This document shows positions 50,077-61,100 of a DNA stretch of 64,000 bases, in pieces; position 1 is the first letter of the stretch, and the number at the start of each line of letters is the position of its first letter. Origin of the DNA: Diphasiastrum complanatum (taxonomy: Eukaryota; Streptophyta; Lycopodiopsida; Lycopodiales; Lycopodiaceae); assembly GCA_029204225.1 (NCBI GenBank), contig CM055095.1, positions 40,478,141-40,542,140 on the forward strand, read 5' to 3'. The notes under the pieces are model-generated. The model searched no databases. It saw only the letters and a list, made by a program, of their open reading frames with translations, and was not told the origin of the DNA. Made by a program: the position numbers and the translations under genes.

Positions 50077-51530
50077 CTAACCTTTGTTGATAGGCGGAAG
50101 GGCTATACTACGAGAGATCTTCGACCCCACAGTATCCAAAGTTTGATCTAACAAGGAAATCTTGCTCAAATCTGATTGATTATCTTGTTGACACATGTAT
50201 CCTGCGATACAGTCAATCGTTGCAAGAGCTTCATTCCAATTGACAGTATCCGTTTGAGAATCGTAATGAACTCCCAATTTTTTGCTGGTCGATCACAAGT
50301 GTGATCCGTTGTTGACGAATCGTCATCCTCTTTTTGAACCACTGGTTTGATAGTCCATGTTGTAGGATCAACTTTAACCGCACGTTCACGATTTTTGAAA
50401 GTGATTTTTCCGGTATCCCAGTTATGAATTACTTGCGCAACTCATAACCATGGACGTCCCAATAGAACTCGGTAGACATTTGGCGCTTCTGGTAAGTCCA
50501 TCACTACGAAAGTAATGACGAACTGTACTCCCGCAATTCTGACAGGTATATCTTCCACCATTCCTCATGGACAAACTGTCGTTTGATCAGCTAGCTTAAT
50601 AGCAAAAGTAGCAGGCTTAATCTATGTAAGGCCCCATTTTGCACATAGCTTTGTAGAGATCAGGTTAACTCCTGAACCGCCATCTATCACGACTGCTTCT
50701 TTAGGAAATTGTCTATGCTGTATCGGCAGACTGATATTCTTTTGTTTACTTTTCCAAGCGGCTCCAACATGGAGTACTTCGTTAGATTATTCAAATCCAG
50801 CACAAAAAAGTGCCTCCTGATGGACTTTTGGTTCTTCTTGAGCTAACTTTTGTGCTAAGACTTCTTTTGCTTTTGGCACCAACTTCAGGAACTCTCCTAA
50901 TGAGATATTGATCTTGCTAGACAAAATGTTCATGAGCAATTCTGTTTGCGGTGCTTTCGGTTCAGTCATCTTGAAGGGTTCTTCATGATGATGTAACTGA
51001 TCATTCATATCCGTACATAAATTTTTTGGAGGCTGCAATGGTGAAGACTGAACTTCAACTGTTGCTTTAGCAACATCAAGCTCCTCTTCTTCTTGCAGAT
51101 GTTTGATCCACTACCTCATATTCTGATATCTTCGTTTTTCTACATTAAGATTTGGATAGACTCCAAATGCTATTGGTATATCGTTCAATGGTATAGAATC
51201 AGCAGGTACTGGATCCACTACTGGTTCTTTTTGCTTTTGTGCTCTGGTGACCACCATCAAGGGTGCACTTGGTTTATTCGGAACTACTGGTCTTTGCTTG
51301 ATTGTTATCAAATTTACAGGCGCTGTGCTTGGTGGTGGCTTCGGTCTTGCTGGACAGTCTTTATAGCAATGCCCATAACCACAGTCACGACAGAATGGTA
51401 CAAATTTCTCTTTATTTGGACATTCTGCAACTCTGTGATTTTCTCCACATGCAAAGCATCCAAGTGGTGCTCTGGTCCAATTTTTGGAGGCTTGTTGTTG
51501 AGCAATTCAGATCTTAGTGCACAAACCAAG
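50077..51530 (-). mobile_element. Ty3/gypsy fossil: zinc knuckles and aspartic protease
   Basis: The minus strand shows two CCHC-type knuckles near 51340-51450 (CRDCGYGHCYKDC type), a Pro/Lys-rich linker, an acidic linker (50787-51038) and a retropepsin-like segment with AVVIDGGSGVNLIS near 50690 and LLGRPWL near 50450. RT sequence does not follow to the left. A truncated, broken gypsy-type copy, separate from the RT-bearing one to its right. Confidence 0.65.
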
Positions 51531-54500
51531 ATAAGGCTGACTTATACAGACATCTTTGGATATAAGGTTAAGATTAAAGCTTTATTCCACTGATCCAGTC
51601 CATAACTAAATGGTACTTGGTAGCCAATCAGTGAACCAAATTTAATCTTTACCATTACTTCCCATATTCATGAATATCTCACAGCTCAAAAACCCCCAAA
51701 ATTACTCTAGTTCCAGATTATTCAAAACAAACACTAGAGATTTCCTCTATTCCTCTGGATAGTTCCACCATTGCACACAAACTAAATTCCACAAAAGAAA
51801 TCTATACAACTGGTTGATCCCATGATAGTCTTATTCCTATCATTTTCGTCTCCCCCCTTTTTAAAAAAATTCCATAATTTCGATTAAAAAGTTCTCAAGA
51901 GACAACGTATAAGATATCAAAGATTTGAAAAAGTCAGTAATGAGTATCTAGTACTATTATAAACCGGACTTTTTCCTTAAAATCATTAAATATCTTGTCC
52001 CGAGTGATAGAAACATTACTCTCAATAATCAACTATCTAATAGAGATAATCAATTGGGTTCAGGAAGTCTAAATTCCACTTAATCAATTGAAAACATCAA
52101 TCGATTCTGAGCTACATTCACAGACCTGAAATGGAAGCATGAATTCATATAACTTAAACAGTCCTTCAGAACCTAGTTCTACATTGGAAAGAATTATATG
52201 AATCTCAATCCAATTGTCTTGTATTTAAGAAATTTCTAAAAAGTAGAGGTTTTAATATAAAAGATAAATAGTTCTTAAGGGTTTCTGATTTGGAATTTAT
52301 GAGATATCATTGAGGGATCTGGATCTATATCTCATAACCTCTCCAAATACCCTAAACAAGTTTTAACCAATGGTCTCAACTGTTAGCATTACTATTAATG
52401 TAAATACTAACCACTGGCCTACAGATCATTCTCACACAAGAATTTTCTCTTTGAAATCACTGATGTCCCATACCACCAGTTTTCTCTCCAAGAAAGTCCT
52501 TTGCTTTTAGATCCGACCATCAGAATATCAAAAAGACTATCTGACCATCCTATATCCAATATAGGGCCCAATCTTCAACCACTTTCCAGAAAGATACCTC
52601 CAACTATTGAATTCTCCATTTCCTTAAGTTTTCACAGTAGTAGATGACAATATCATCTAAGAATACCACTGGGCATTGGCCCCTGTAAGGAGGTCATATA
52701 TAGTCGAAATGACCTGAGTTTATTCTTCAAAACCAAAAGGAAAAATTCAATATAGTTGAAGTATACCAATAGATATCCAACTAAATCCGAAATGGTACAA
52801 GGAATTCAATTCCTTCACGAAGATCATTAAATTGCATTATCCGATAATCCAGAGATCTAAAACCTCTATCTGGATTTCCAATACCAGATATGCACATATC
52901 TATTCCACCAAATACCGGAGTACCCCCATATCTGTTCCAAATGGATCGCAATAGTCCATTTACAAAATTGTAATTTAACAAGAATCTGCACATGGCTTTA
53001 CCGTGACATAAACAACCCATCTGGCTGGTACTATCCATCTCGAATTACTACCATCTGAGAGTTACAACTCTTAGGAATAAGGTTCTCACAGTACAAATGT
53101 GAAGCAAGTGTCATTCTCGTTCCATGTCACAATCTCCATTAAGAAATAGGGTCAGCTCATGGTCCTATAGATATTCAAAATAATTTCACTTAATGAATTC
53201 AAAATATCGGTGTTATGCAATTTCCTTACAGGGATTCTTAACCAATCCAAATTACACAACACTATCATATTTACCTACTCAGGTGTCTCATTTTCTTCCT
53301 CCCTTAGATTTTTCGGTCACTCGAAAATTCTTTTAGCGAAGGCTCCCAAAAACTACTTAGACACATTTTCATTACTTCGTTAAAGTTGCCTGAATTTAAT
53401 GAAAAGTCCATAAAATTTGGTTCTCGGATAATCTTTGACAATATTCGAAACCCGAATATAGAGCTACCTCTCAAAAATTACGACCTTATTCCATTGTTCA
53501 CTTTAACGAGTATGTGAAAGGCTTAAATTGCCCAATCCTAAAGATCAAAATCATTTAGGGCAAGCCTATTGGTGCATCACCAAGTCCAAAAGGAAGAACA
53601 CCAAAAATTACCATTTAACTGAGAATATTCCTATTCCAAAGTTAAACGGATAAAAAACACAGTACCAGGAAATCAAATTTCCATTTACGGGCCACTAGCC
53701 TGGAGAAAATTACCATGAAGAATATGAAAAATAGTATTTTCTTACCAATCCTAAATCCATGGATCCAATCACATAGACATAGCAATTAGGATAATAAGAT
53801 TATTCTCCAAAGATTCTCCCAATTTAAAGTCAGAAGAATAGGTAAATCAGTTCTCAACTGTCGATTTAGATAGATTTACAAAAAAACCCATCCAAAATTG
53901 ACCAAAAAGCTTTGATTACTCAAAATTTTTGCAAAGGTCTTAAAAAAACTGGGCTATGTAACTAAATTTTTTTTGTTAAGAATAGCCATGCATTCACACA
54001 AATGCACTAACTGCAAAAACTATGACATCAAAGCAACACATGCACAACTCAGTGAACTTACTGAGGCATGCAAACAACCGGGACAGACCCACCACACACC
54101 ATGCACCCAGTTCACACGTGGGTAAAAAGAAGTTAAACAAACTCTTTGCATGGGTTAACAAGGCCTCCCCACTTCTAAACCCTAACCTCGTTCACAAGGA
54201 ACAAAGAAACAAGGTATTTCCTTCTACCCAGCTGCCACAGACAGATCAGGCAGCCCCGCCTACCAAGAAACTAGATCAGACCATATGCAAAACATTCACA
54301 CGCCTCCCAGGCCGAAATCGATCAGTTCCATCACTAATCCTTCCCAATGTATTCAATCGAAGCTGGAATTCCGGGTTCATGCTCTCATAGGAAGAGTTTT
54401 TGAAAGATCAATATCCACGACCTCTTCGCTTGCAGGAGAGCCGCGATTCCAAACTCTCTTGAAGTCCGGAAGAGAAAGGGAATACGAGCCGTAGCACCAA

Positions 54501-54931
54501 GCAACAAGACCAATCACCACTCCCACAAAAGACATTCTGCATGTCCTACCGTTTCTTAGCATCCGTCCTAAAAACAAGGATTCAAAAATGAGTTTTGAAG
54601 TATCATCTCTCAATACTCCTCCCGCGGCCTTCAGTGGGAACCAATTAGTTTCCAAGCAGATCACATCAAAGATGGCCTCATGACTGAATTAAGAATGAAT
54701 TCACACAATTTCCAAGCATCTCTACACAAAATCAAACAAGGAGAAGAGCACTCTAGTACCAAGTTTGAAAAGCATGCTTCAAACAAGAATTAGTGAATCC
54801 AAACCTAATTTCCCTTGAAAAAATAGCACACCATCCGTGACATAAATCCAAGTGCATTCCAATTCCCATTTGATGTAGAATTCTTCTCCATCCCATCCAA
54901 AAACCGCATCTTAGCCGGGCTCTGATACCAA
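51531..54931 (-). mobile_element. Ty3/gypsy fossil: RT-bearing interior and primer binding site
   Basis: At 54919-54930 the minus strand reads TGGTATCAGAGC, the initiator-Met tRNA primer site, one base inside the LTR. Minus-strand RT similarity is seen near 52790-52990 (GGTPVFGGIDM, LREGIEFLV) and 52640-52680 (VVFLDDIVIY, the catalytic DD motif). The rest is AT-rich and heavily decayed; Gag was not recognised. Broken many times over and old. Confidence 0.6.
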
Positions 54932-55422
54932 TGTAAAGACCACTAGGGACAATCCCCTAAGATTACGATAGAAAAACACAAGAGAGACTGTGGAGCAAAA
55001 CCACCCAACCAATCCTAGATCCCTCCTGGAAAATCCTCCTGGATCTAGCCCCCAAGCCATGCCAATGTGACAGCAAGAGGAGAAGAGCTCATTAGGTAAC
55101 CTAGACCAAAGTCGTCGACGGAATAATCACTACCTCAATATATAGAGAGTAGGATCCTATGCATGAGCACATGCAATCCCCATGCAGGTCAACTATAAAT
55201 AGGTTACAGCTCTACATGCATACCTCCTGTCTATATCAGTCACACGTACATGCACTACTCCATACGTCTCAATTAGAGTGTCTGGGTCCTCTCAAGCTTA
55301 CTAGTCACCAACAGGCCTCGACGTGGAATAAAATCTAGGCGTGACCAATAAACTCGAATACTGGAGGGCCGGTCTACCATATTAGGACTATTCGAAGTCC
55401 TTAACCAAATATGGCCATAACA
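54932..55422 (-). mobile_element. Ty3/gypsy LTR, 491 bp
   Basis: Begins TGTAAAGACC and ends GGCCATAACA, with TGT..ACA complementary ends and the primer binding site just inside at its left. On the minus strand it is the 5' LTR of the element at 51531-54931. The partner LTR was not found in the window. Confidence 0.7.
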
Positions 55423-55478
55423 CTAACAAAAAAGTATGTACATGGTTTAAAACAGATGTTGAGACAATTTACAGATTT

Positions 55479-56061
55479 TTATGTTATCTTTTCAAGCTCC
55501 TCTTGGGTTATCTCCACCTTCGACGAAGAAACCTTTTGAGGAGGTTGACGAGTAACAAGAGAAGGAGAAGCTGGTTTTGATTTTGATTCATAGTCCGAAG
55601 ATGATGATTCAGTGGCTAGGACGATTCGGGGTAACTTTGTAGGGATGACTCTCGGAGGAAGAGAAGCAGCTGGCCTACGAGATCCAATTTTTTTAGGGAA
55701 AGCCTACTTCTTCTTCCTCCTTGAGGTAGTTGGCATGTCTGATCTATCCAGAGGCAGATCTCTGGAGGTGCTAGCATTATCCACATGAAGACCTAAACAA
55801 TGGTCCCGAAGTCTATTGAGAATTACGAAATCCTTGGGCATGATGGTAACACGCTTACCATGCATGGCCAGAAGCATGGAATCCTCAAAAAACTGGGATA
55901 GTTAGTCCTCTGTAGCACCCTCTTGTAAGGCCTGCATTGTTGTAACAGCCAAATGAACATCAAAGCCCGAGTGACAGGGTGACATTCCTAACAGATCGGC
56001 TGAAGGGAGCTTTAAGAATCAGCAATTCAATTGATCTCTGAAGTTTCTTGTAGGGTAACAT
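55479..56061 (-). pseudogene. Histone H3-fold reading frame with a long C-terminal tail
   Basis: The minus strand reads [20 protein letters not shown] then [14 protein letters not shown], then [20 protein letters not shown] and MPKDFVILNRLR. These align with the H3 histone fold ([46 protein letters not shown]) through helices alpha1 to alpha3. Instead of ending as H3 does, the frame goes on ~110 residues in a Ser/Pro/Lys-rich tail (RRKKK, SSSSDYESKSKPASPS) to a stop at 55479. No H3 N-terminal tail (ARTKQ) is seen; it could lie in an upstream exon. The frame is interrupted, so this copy is not functional as assembled. Host pseudogene or mobile-element cargo. Confidence 0.65.
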
Positions 56062-56519
56062 TTTAGAAATAACAAAAAGAAATTACACGCTCGAAAGCGA
56101 TATCGGGTAGACTGCGGTATCGGTCTCGAGTGCGGGGTGCGTTGGCGAACAGAGGATGACAAGTGCATGCGCTTGATAGCGATATCGAAGAGGAGCTAAA
56201 AATTTGCGTGAAAAAATGACTTTTCCATGGAGGGTATATGTAAAAAAAGTTTTGCACGTTCACCTGGGCGCAAACACATGACCGAATCGGATATCAAAAC
56301 GTGTCATTCCGCACGTGAGAACTGTAGCATCAATCATTCGATGTACGAAGAATTGAATCATTGAACGACACGCGTCATTTCGATCATTGAACGACACACA
56401 TAAATTTTTTTTTCTAAATTTATCATTTCCAGCACAGATTTTCACGAGATTTTTGGGCACCTGATATCGTTTTCAAGCGCACTCTTAATTAGCCAAAATT
56501 TCACGTAACTACATATGTG

Positions 56520-57012
56520 GGCATTTTGACACGCGATGCTGCCACACGAACTCGAGACATCCAAAATTTTGTCTTTTATTTTGCGTGGCTCTACCACAAG
56601 TGGCATATCCACGACAACAATTTTTCGACGACATTGCTGGTGAAAAATGGGTTGATTGTGGGTACGACTAGCTGGGGAGTGCCACTTTTGAATTTTTGCA
56701 TGGCAGTGCCACGTGTGGCACTACCATGCGAAAATTCAAAAAGTAAAAATTATTGTAAAATGAGCACTAAAATGATGTCTGTGGCAGAGGCGCAATACAT
56801 GGAAAAGCCATGCAAAGTCGTTATTTAACCACTTTTTTTTGTGACAAGCAATGTGGAGATTTGCCACATGTGGCACTACCACGAGTGGCAATAGTTACAG
56901 AGATATGCCACGCATGGCAATATTACAAAAACTTTCTTGGAGATTTGCCACATATGGCAAACAATTTAACTATGTTTCTTGGGACAAGTAATTTGCCATA
57001 CGTGGCAATGTT
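56520..57012. repeat. Array of near-palindromic GCCAC..GTGGC motifs
   Basis: At least seven sites: GCGTGGCTCTACCACAAGTGGC (56583), GCATGGCAGTGCCACGTGTGGC (56698), TTGCCACATGTGGCACTACC (56859), CCACGAGTGGCAAT (56880), TGCCACGCATGGCAAT (56905), TTGCCACATATGGCAA (56946), TTGCCATACGTGGCAAT (56994). Each can form a small hairpin, and several embed a CACGTG-like core. Spacing is ~40-60 bp at the right end. Resembles transposase-binding subterminal repeats of CACTA elements. Confidence 0.65.
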
Positions 57013-57092
57013 TAGAAAAATTTGTTTGGAAATGTGGAGTATAAAATCTGACATTACAAATCAGCTAGTACAAGACAAGATACAAAACTTAC

Positions 57093-57426
57093 GCATTCGG
57101 CTTTGTCTTCCTCGATTACTGTCTCACCGTCAATATTATGACCACCTCTCGATGTCAATAAGGTCGGCGTATAGACAGTTAGTTTTGGAAAACCAAGCTG
57201 ATTTTGAAATATGAGGAACTCCTCTTCAGAAGGAAGATCATCTTCTTTTTGGTGCATTTCCCCAACAACCATTTTCAAGCAATCTTTCCTTGAATAAAAT
57301 TCATCCTTATTTACATCGTCAGCACCAGGGAGAAGATCATCAGCATCATAATCAATTATATCAGAAAATTCACGCAGTTCCTTGCTCGCAAAATGCCCAC
57401 ATGTGTAGCAGTGAATTATTTTCTCC
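57093..57426 (-). CDS. Well-bounded exon of an unknown protein (partial gene)
   Basis: A 334-bp exon is bounded by a good acceptor (CATACTCAG|) at 57426 and donor (GAATGC|GTAAGT) at 57093. It is open through 111 codons: EKIIHCYTCGHFASKELREF near the start, then an acidic stretch (DYDADDLLPGADDVNKDEF), KMVVGEMHQKEDDLPSEEEF, and TLLTSRGGHNIDGETVIEED. A CxxC pair suggests half a zinc site. It reads in the same direction as the H3-fold frame 1 kb downstream and could belong to the same gene, with the palindrome array in the intron. Family not recognised. Other exons are not identified. Confidence 0.4.
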
Positions 57427-57534
57427 CTGAGTATGTAAAGGATTCAGGTACATGACAAACAAAAGAAAGAAAAAAACAAAAATGAGAATTCCATGGCAAA
57501 GGTCCTTCTACCAAGAGGAATCTTGTGAAACAAT

Positions 57535-57696
57535 GTGATAGGGAGAGTTGAGTTTATGATTGAGCATGTTGAGACACACGCCAGTTGGAATTTGATGGGC
57601 ATACATATTAACATGTGATAGAGAGAGTTGAGTTTATGATTGAGCATGTTGAGACAGACACCAGTTGGAATTTGATGTCCGTACGTGTTAACGTGT
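57535..57696 (+). repeat. 81-bp tandem repeat, two copies
   Basis: Units 57535-57615 and 57616-57696 (GTGATAG.GAGAGTTGAGTTT.. to ..ACATGTTAAC-like end) are ~90% identical. Non-coding. Confidence 0.92.
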
Positions 57697-58212
57697 TATA
57701 TGTTGGACTCTCATTGATGTCTTTGAGTTAGAAAATGTAAGAATATTTTTGTTCTATTTTAATTTAATGTTTCTTATATATTTATATTAAATTTTAACAT
57801 CTTATACCCTTGACCTACCTTGACTTTATTTAATATTTCGGAAAGTGGAGAGAGATTTGCATGCATCTCCGTCCGTCCAATTTGAGGAATAAAATAAAAT
57901 AATTTATTAGCTCCTCCTCAACCTTTTTGAGGTTTCCCTCCAAGGAACCCATATGTGAAAGAGTTCTTTCGATTGAGTGACAAACTCTTACTTGCCGGTT
58001 TTCCCTATAAAACCCAAGATTTATGACATAAAAAATCCTATCAATTTTTGTCATGCCGAATCTTGAGAAAAGATGCCAGTTCCATTCTTGGACTATGACT
58101 GCTTTCGAGAACATGACTGTCTCCTCCTCATCCAGCCGAGCTTGAAATTATAAAAGAGAGAGTTGCAACGTCTTTGAGCTTGGGTTATAGAAATCTCAGC
58201 ATCTCATGATCA
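57697..58212. other. Upstream of the P450 gene; no gene recognised
   Basis: A 94-codon minus-strand frame (57830-58114) has no recognisable family and is probably fortuitous. The region contains the distal promoter of the P450. Confidence 0.35.
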
Positions 58213-58323
58213 CCTATTATATATATTTATATATATATATATATATTACTGTATATCTTTGGGCTTCACACATATATACTTACTTGAGAGTATTTGTAAG
58301 GAGGATACAGGGTGAGAGATATT
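58213..58323 (+). promoter_or_regulatory. P450 core promoter and 5' UTR
   Basis: A TATATATTTATATATATA tract at 58218-58247 lies ~80-105 bp upstream of the ATG and can supply the TATA box. The leader is short (roughly 50-70 nt). A GTG codon at 58312 is in frame, but the ATG at 58324 is the natural start because it begins the membrane anchor. Confidence 0.5.
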
Positions 58324-59941
58324 ATGGAGAGTGTTGTTAATGGAGTTAGCTTAGTGCTTGGGCTGGTTCTGCTCTTTCTACTTTCCAAATTCATCATCCT
58401 GCCAAAGAAAAAACTTAATCTACCTCCATCGCCACCAGCTTGGCCAATTATCGGACATCTACATCTCTTGGGCAAGTTGCCACATCGATCCCTGGCACAA
58501 GTAGCACAGAAGTGTGGACCTCTCATGTTTCTCAGGCTAGGCTCTGTCCTAACTGTTGTAGTGTCCAGTGCTGCAATGGCGAGAGAATTTTTAAAAACTT
58601 ATGATCAGATCTTTGCCTCACGACCGAGGACTCTAGCTGCAAAGATACTTCTTTACAACTGCAAGGGCGTGGCATTCGCAGAAATGGGTCCGTATTGGAG
58701 AGACATGAAAAAGATATGTCAGTTGGAGTTGCTTACTCCTAAGCAGATGGAAGTACACAAGCATATCAGATTAGAAGAGGCTTATATCATGGTGAAGTCT
58801 ATTCGAGATAAAATATGTGAGGGAGGCGAGCCAGTTGATGTGCACTCACATGTCTTTGCACTGACACGCGGCGTCATTACGCGTATGGTCTTAAACAAGA
58901 CGTATTTCACCTCAGAAAGCAAAGAGGCTTTGCAATTTAAGGAGGTACTTACAGAAAGCTTTCATTTGCATGGCGTGCCCATTTTGGGGGATTACATTCC
59001 CTACATTGGCCGGTGGCTGGACATCCAGGGCTACGAGAAACGGATGAAGGCAGCCGGAAAGCAAATGGACGCTATTCTGGACAAAATCATTCAGGAGCAT
59101 CAGGACAAGCAGCTAGACCTTTCAAAAGGTCACACACCGCTTGATTTTATAGATGTCCTCTTATCTTTACGCAGTAAAGGAGATTATGGATATCTCAGCA
59201 TGGACAGCATCAAGGGCGTGGCTCTCGTAAGTTCAAAAGAGTTCTTACTTCATCCTTGTGGTTGTTGTAGGCATTGTGGATTCCATTCAAATAGTATATT
59301 CTCATCTTGTTTTGATCATCCAGGATATGTTAGCAGCGGGCACTGAGACCGCTGCAGTAACGATTGAGTGGGCGCTATCGGAGATCCTGCTCAATCCTTC
59401 AGTGCATAGAAAATGTCAGCAAGAATTGGATTGTGTGATTGGACGCGAGCGCAAGGTAGAAGAAGCAGATCTTTCACAGTTGAAATACCTGCAAGCAATT
59501 GTGAATGAAACCTTCCGTCTGCATCCAACTGCTCCATTCCTCATGCCGCATGAATCCACTCAAGATGTTCAAATAGCGGGCTACGACATCCCTGCAAAGA
59601 CCCGTCTGTTGGTGAATTTACGGGCGATCGGGACAGATCCATCAATTTGGGAAAGACCTCTGGAATTCTGTCCAGAGAGGTTTTTAAACACCAAAATTGA
59701 TGTGCGTGGCCATGACTTTGAGCTGATGCCTTTTGGCACTGGGAGGCGGGGATGCCCGGGCCTCTTACTGGGCTTGACAGTTGTGCAGCTGGGGCTGGCT
59801 GTGCTACTCCAAAGCTTCGAGTGGCAGCTTTCACCTTCACAAGAATTGGATATGTCGGAAGTGTTCGGGCTCACTGTACCCAAGTCAGTTCCTTTACACG
59901 CCATAGCAACTCCGCGCCTCCCTCAACATCTATACGCATAA
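58324..59941 (+). CDS. Cytochrome P450, plant A-type (CYP71 clan)
   Basis: Exons 58324-59226 and 59324-59941 (GTAAGT donor, CCAG acceptor, phase 0) give 506 aa, the usual P450 length. Visible: N-terminal ER membrane anchor (~5-25), Pro-rich hinge PPSPPAWP (34-41), I-helix AAGTETA (305-311) with the oxygen-activating Thr310, K-helix ETFRL (E363, R366), PERF block, and heme loop FGTGRRGCPG with the thiolate Cys445. All residues needed for a haem monooxygenase are present. It would act at the ER with P450 reductase in specialised metabolism. The single intron just before the I-helix is the classic A-type position. The family within the CYP71 clan and the substrate cannot be told from sequence alone. 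Confidence 0.95.
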
Positions 59942-60180
59942 TTCAAACCCATTGTCCATCACATCTTCAGCCTGATCAATTCTGTGATATTCTACAACAT
60001 CGTTGCAAGCCTGCAAGGCTTGTCGGACCAATTTGAAAACAGATCCATGACAGAAACATTTTGCTAAAACCATAGTTGTATATAATACTTATTTTATATT
60101 AAAATATTTTATCATTGACGGATTATATACATATATATACGTATCGTATTATAAGACTTTGATTATTAAATATTTACAAT
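59942..60180 (+). other. P450 3' flank
   Basis: AT-rich, with several TATA/TTTATAT runs that could direct polyadenylation. No exact poly(A) signal is chosen. Confidence 0.35.
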
Positions 60181-60187
60181 TTTGTCA

Positions 60188-60600
60188 TATACCCCCAAGT
60201 TTCAGCTCTCTCCTATATACCCAAGTTTCAGCTCTCTCCTCAAAGACAAAGACCGTATCCTCGTGCCACGTTCTAGGATGTACATATGTATTGCAATCAA
60301 AGGATATGATTTCATAGCTGATATAATAGAAAGTTTCAGCGCTCTGCTCGATCTTCATGTAAATTGCTTGAGCGTTGGTCTGTTTTTTCTTGCCCTGGTG
60401 CATGTCCGAAAAGCAAGAGGAGATAGCTTTTGCGCAGTGTGCATGCCAATTTTTGGATCGTTGATCTGTTTTTTCTTGCGGTGTTGCATATTTGAAAAGC
60501 AAGAAGAGCACAGGAAGAGCGCATGAAAAGTTAGAATACCATCCCCTGCTGCATGTCGGAAAAGCAAGAAGAGTGCCAAACAAAACTGTAAAAATTGTAA
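60188..60600 (+). repeat. Short tandem repeats downstream of the P450
   Basis: A 28-bp pair (CCAAGTTTCAGCTCTCTCCT at ~60196 and ~60223) is followed by three degenerate units with GCATGTC.GAAAAGCAAGA (60400, 60487, 60553), the first two also with TCTGTTTTTTCTTGC. Not coding on either strand; the frames there simply echo the repeat. Confidence 0.7.
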
Positions 60601-60639
60601 CAAGAGCATAATAAAAGCATATAAAGACTTAGAATAGGA

Positions 60640-61100
60640 GAGTAGCGATCAGTTTCCGGACTGACATTTGCAGGCATGCAGCTGACGCTGAGCAAGAGTA
60701 GCAAGCATTTTCCAGAGTAGCTTTTCGCTTTCTAAAGTAGCGACCGGTTTGGAATTGAATTTGCGTTAGAGTAGCAAACAGCAAAGTAGCGACCAGCATA
60801 GAGTAGAATGTTTCAAAGTTGAACGTGCATTATGCTAGAACGTGCATTAGATTAGAACGTTGCAAAGTAGAACGTGCATCAGTAAGAAGAAAAGAAAAGA
60901 CGTCTCTGCAGTAGTTAGATTGCTAGCTTGGTGACAATATAGGCGCATCCTGCTGCTGATCAGTTTGCAGCAGAGTAGCGACCAGTTTGGAGTTAGATTT
61001 CCGTGGCTTTGTCTTGAAAAGATCTACGAAGTTCAGCGAGCAGCTTGAAGTTTTTCCAGGTATTTTCATGAATTCAGAGATTGGCGTGTTCTAATGGCTT
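60640..61100 (+). repeat. Degenerate AGTAGCGACCAGTTTGG repeats
   Basis: AGTAGCGA(C/T)C(A/G)G phrases recur near 60643, 60737, 60785 and 60973, interleaved with GTGCAT.AG.A repeats near 60825-60880. Could be part of a non-coding transcript or an LTR leader. Confidence 0.55.

Noticed and set aside
59541-59904. Minus-strand frames of 99-107 codons over P450 exon 2
   Set aside because: Antisense shadows; the plus strand holds all P450 motifs.
60185-60609. Overlapping 62-132 codon frames on both strands after the P450
   Set aside because: All lie in local tandem repeats, with no family signature.
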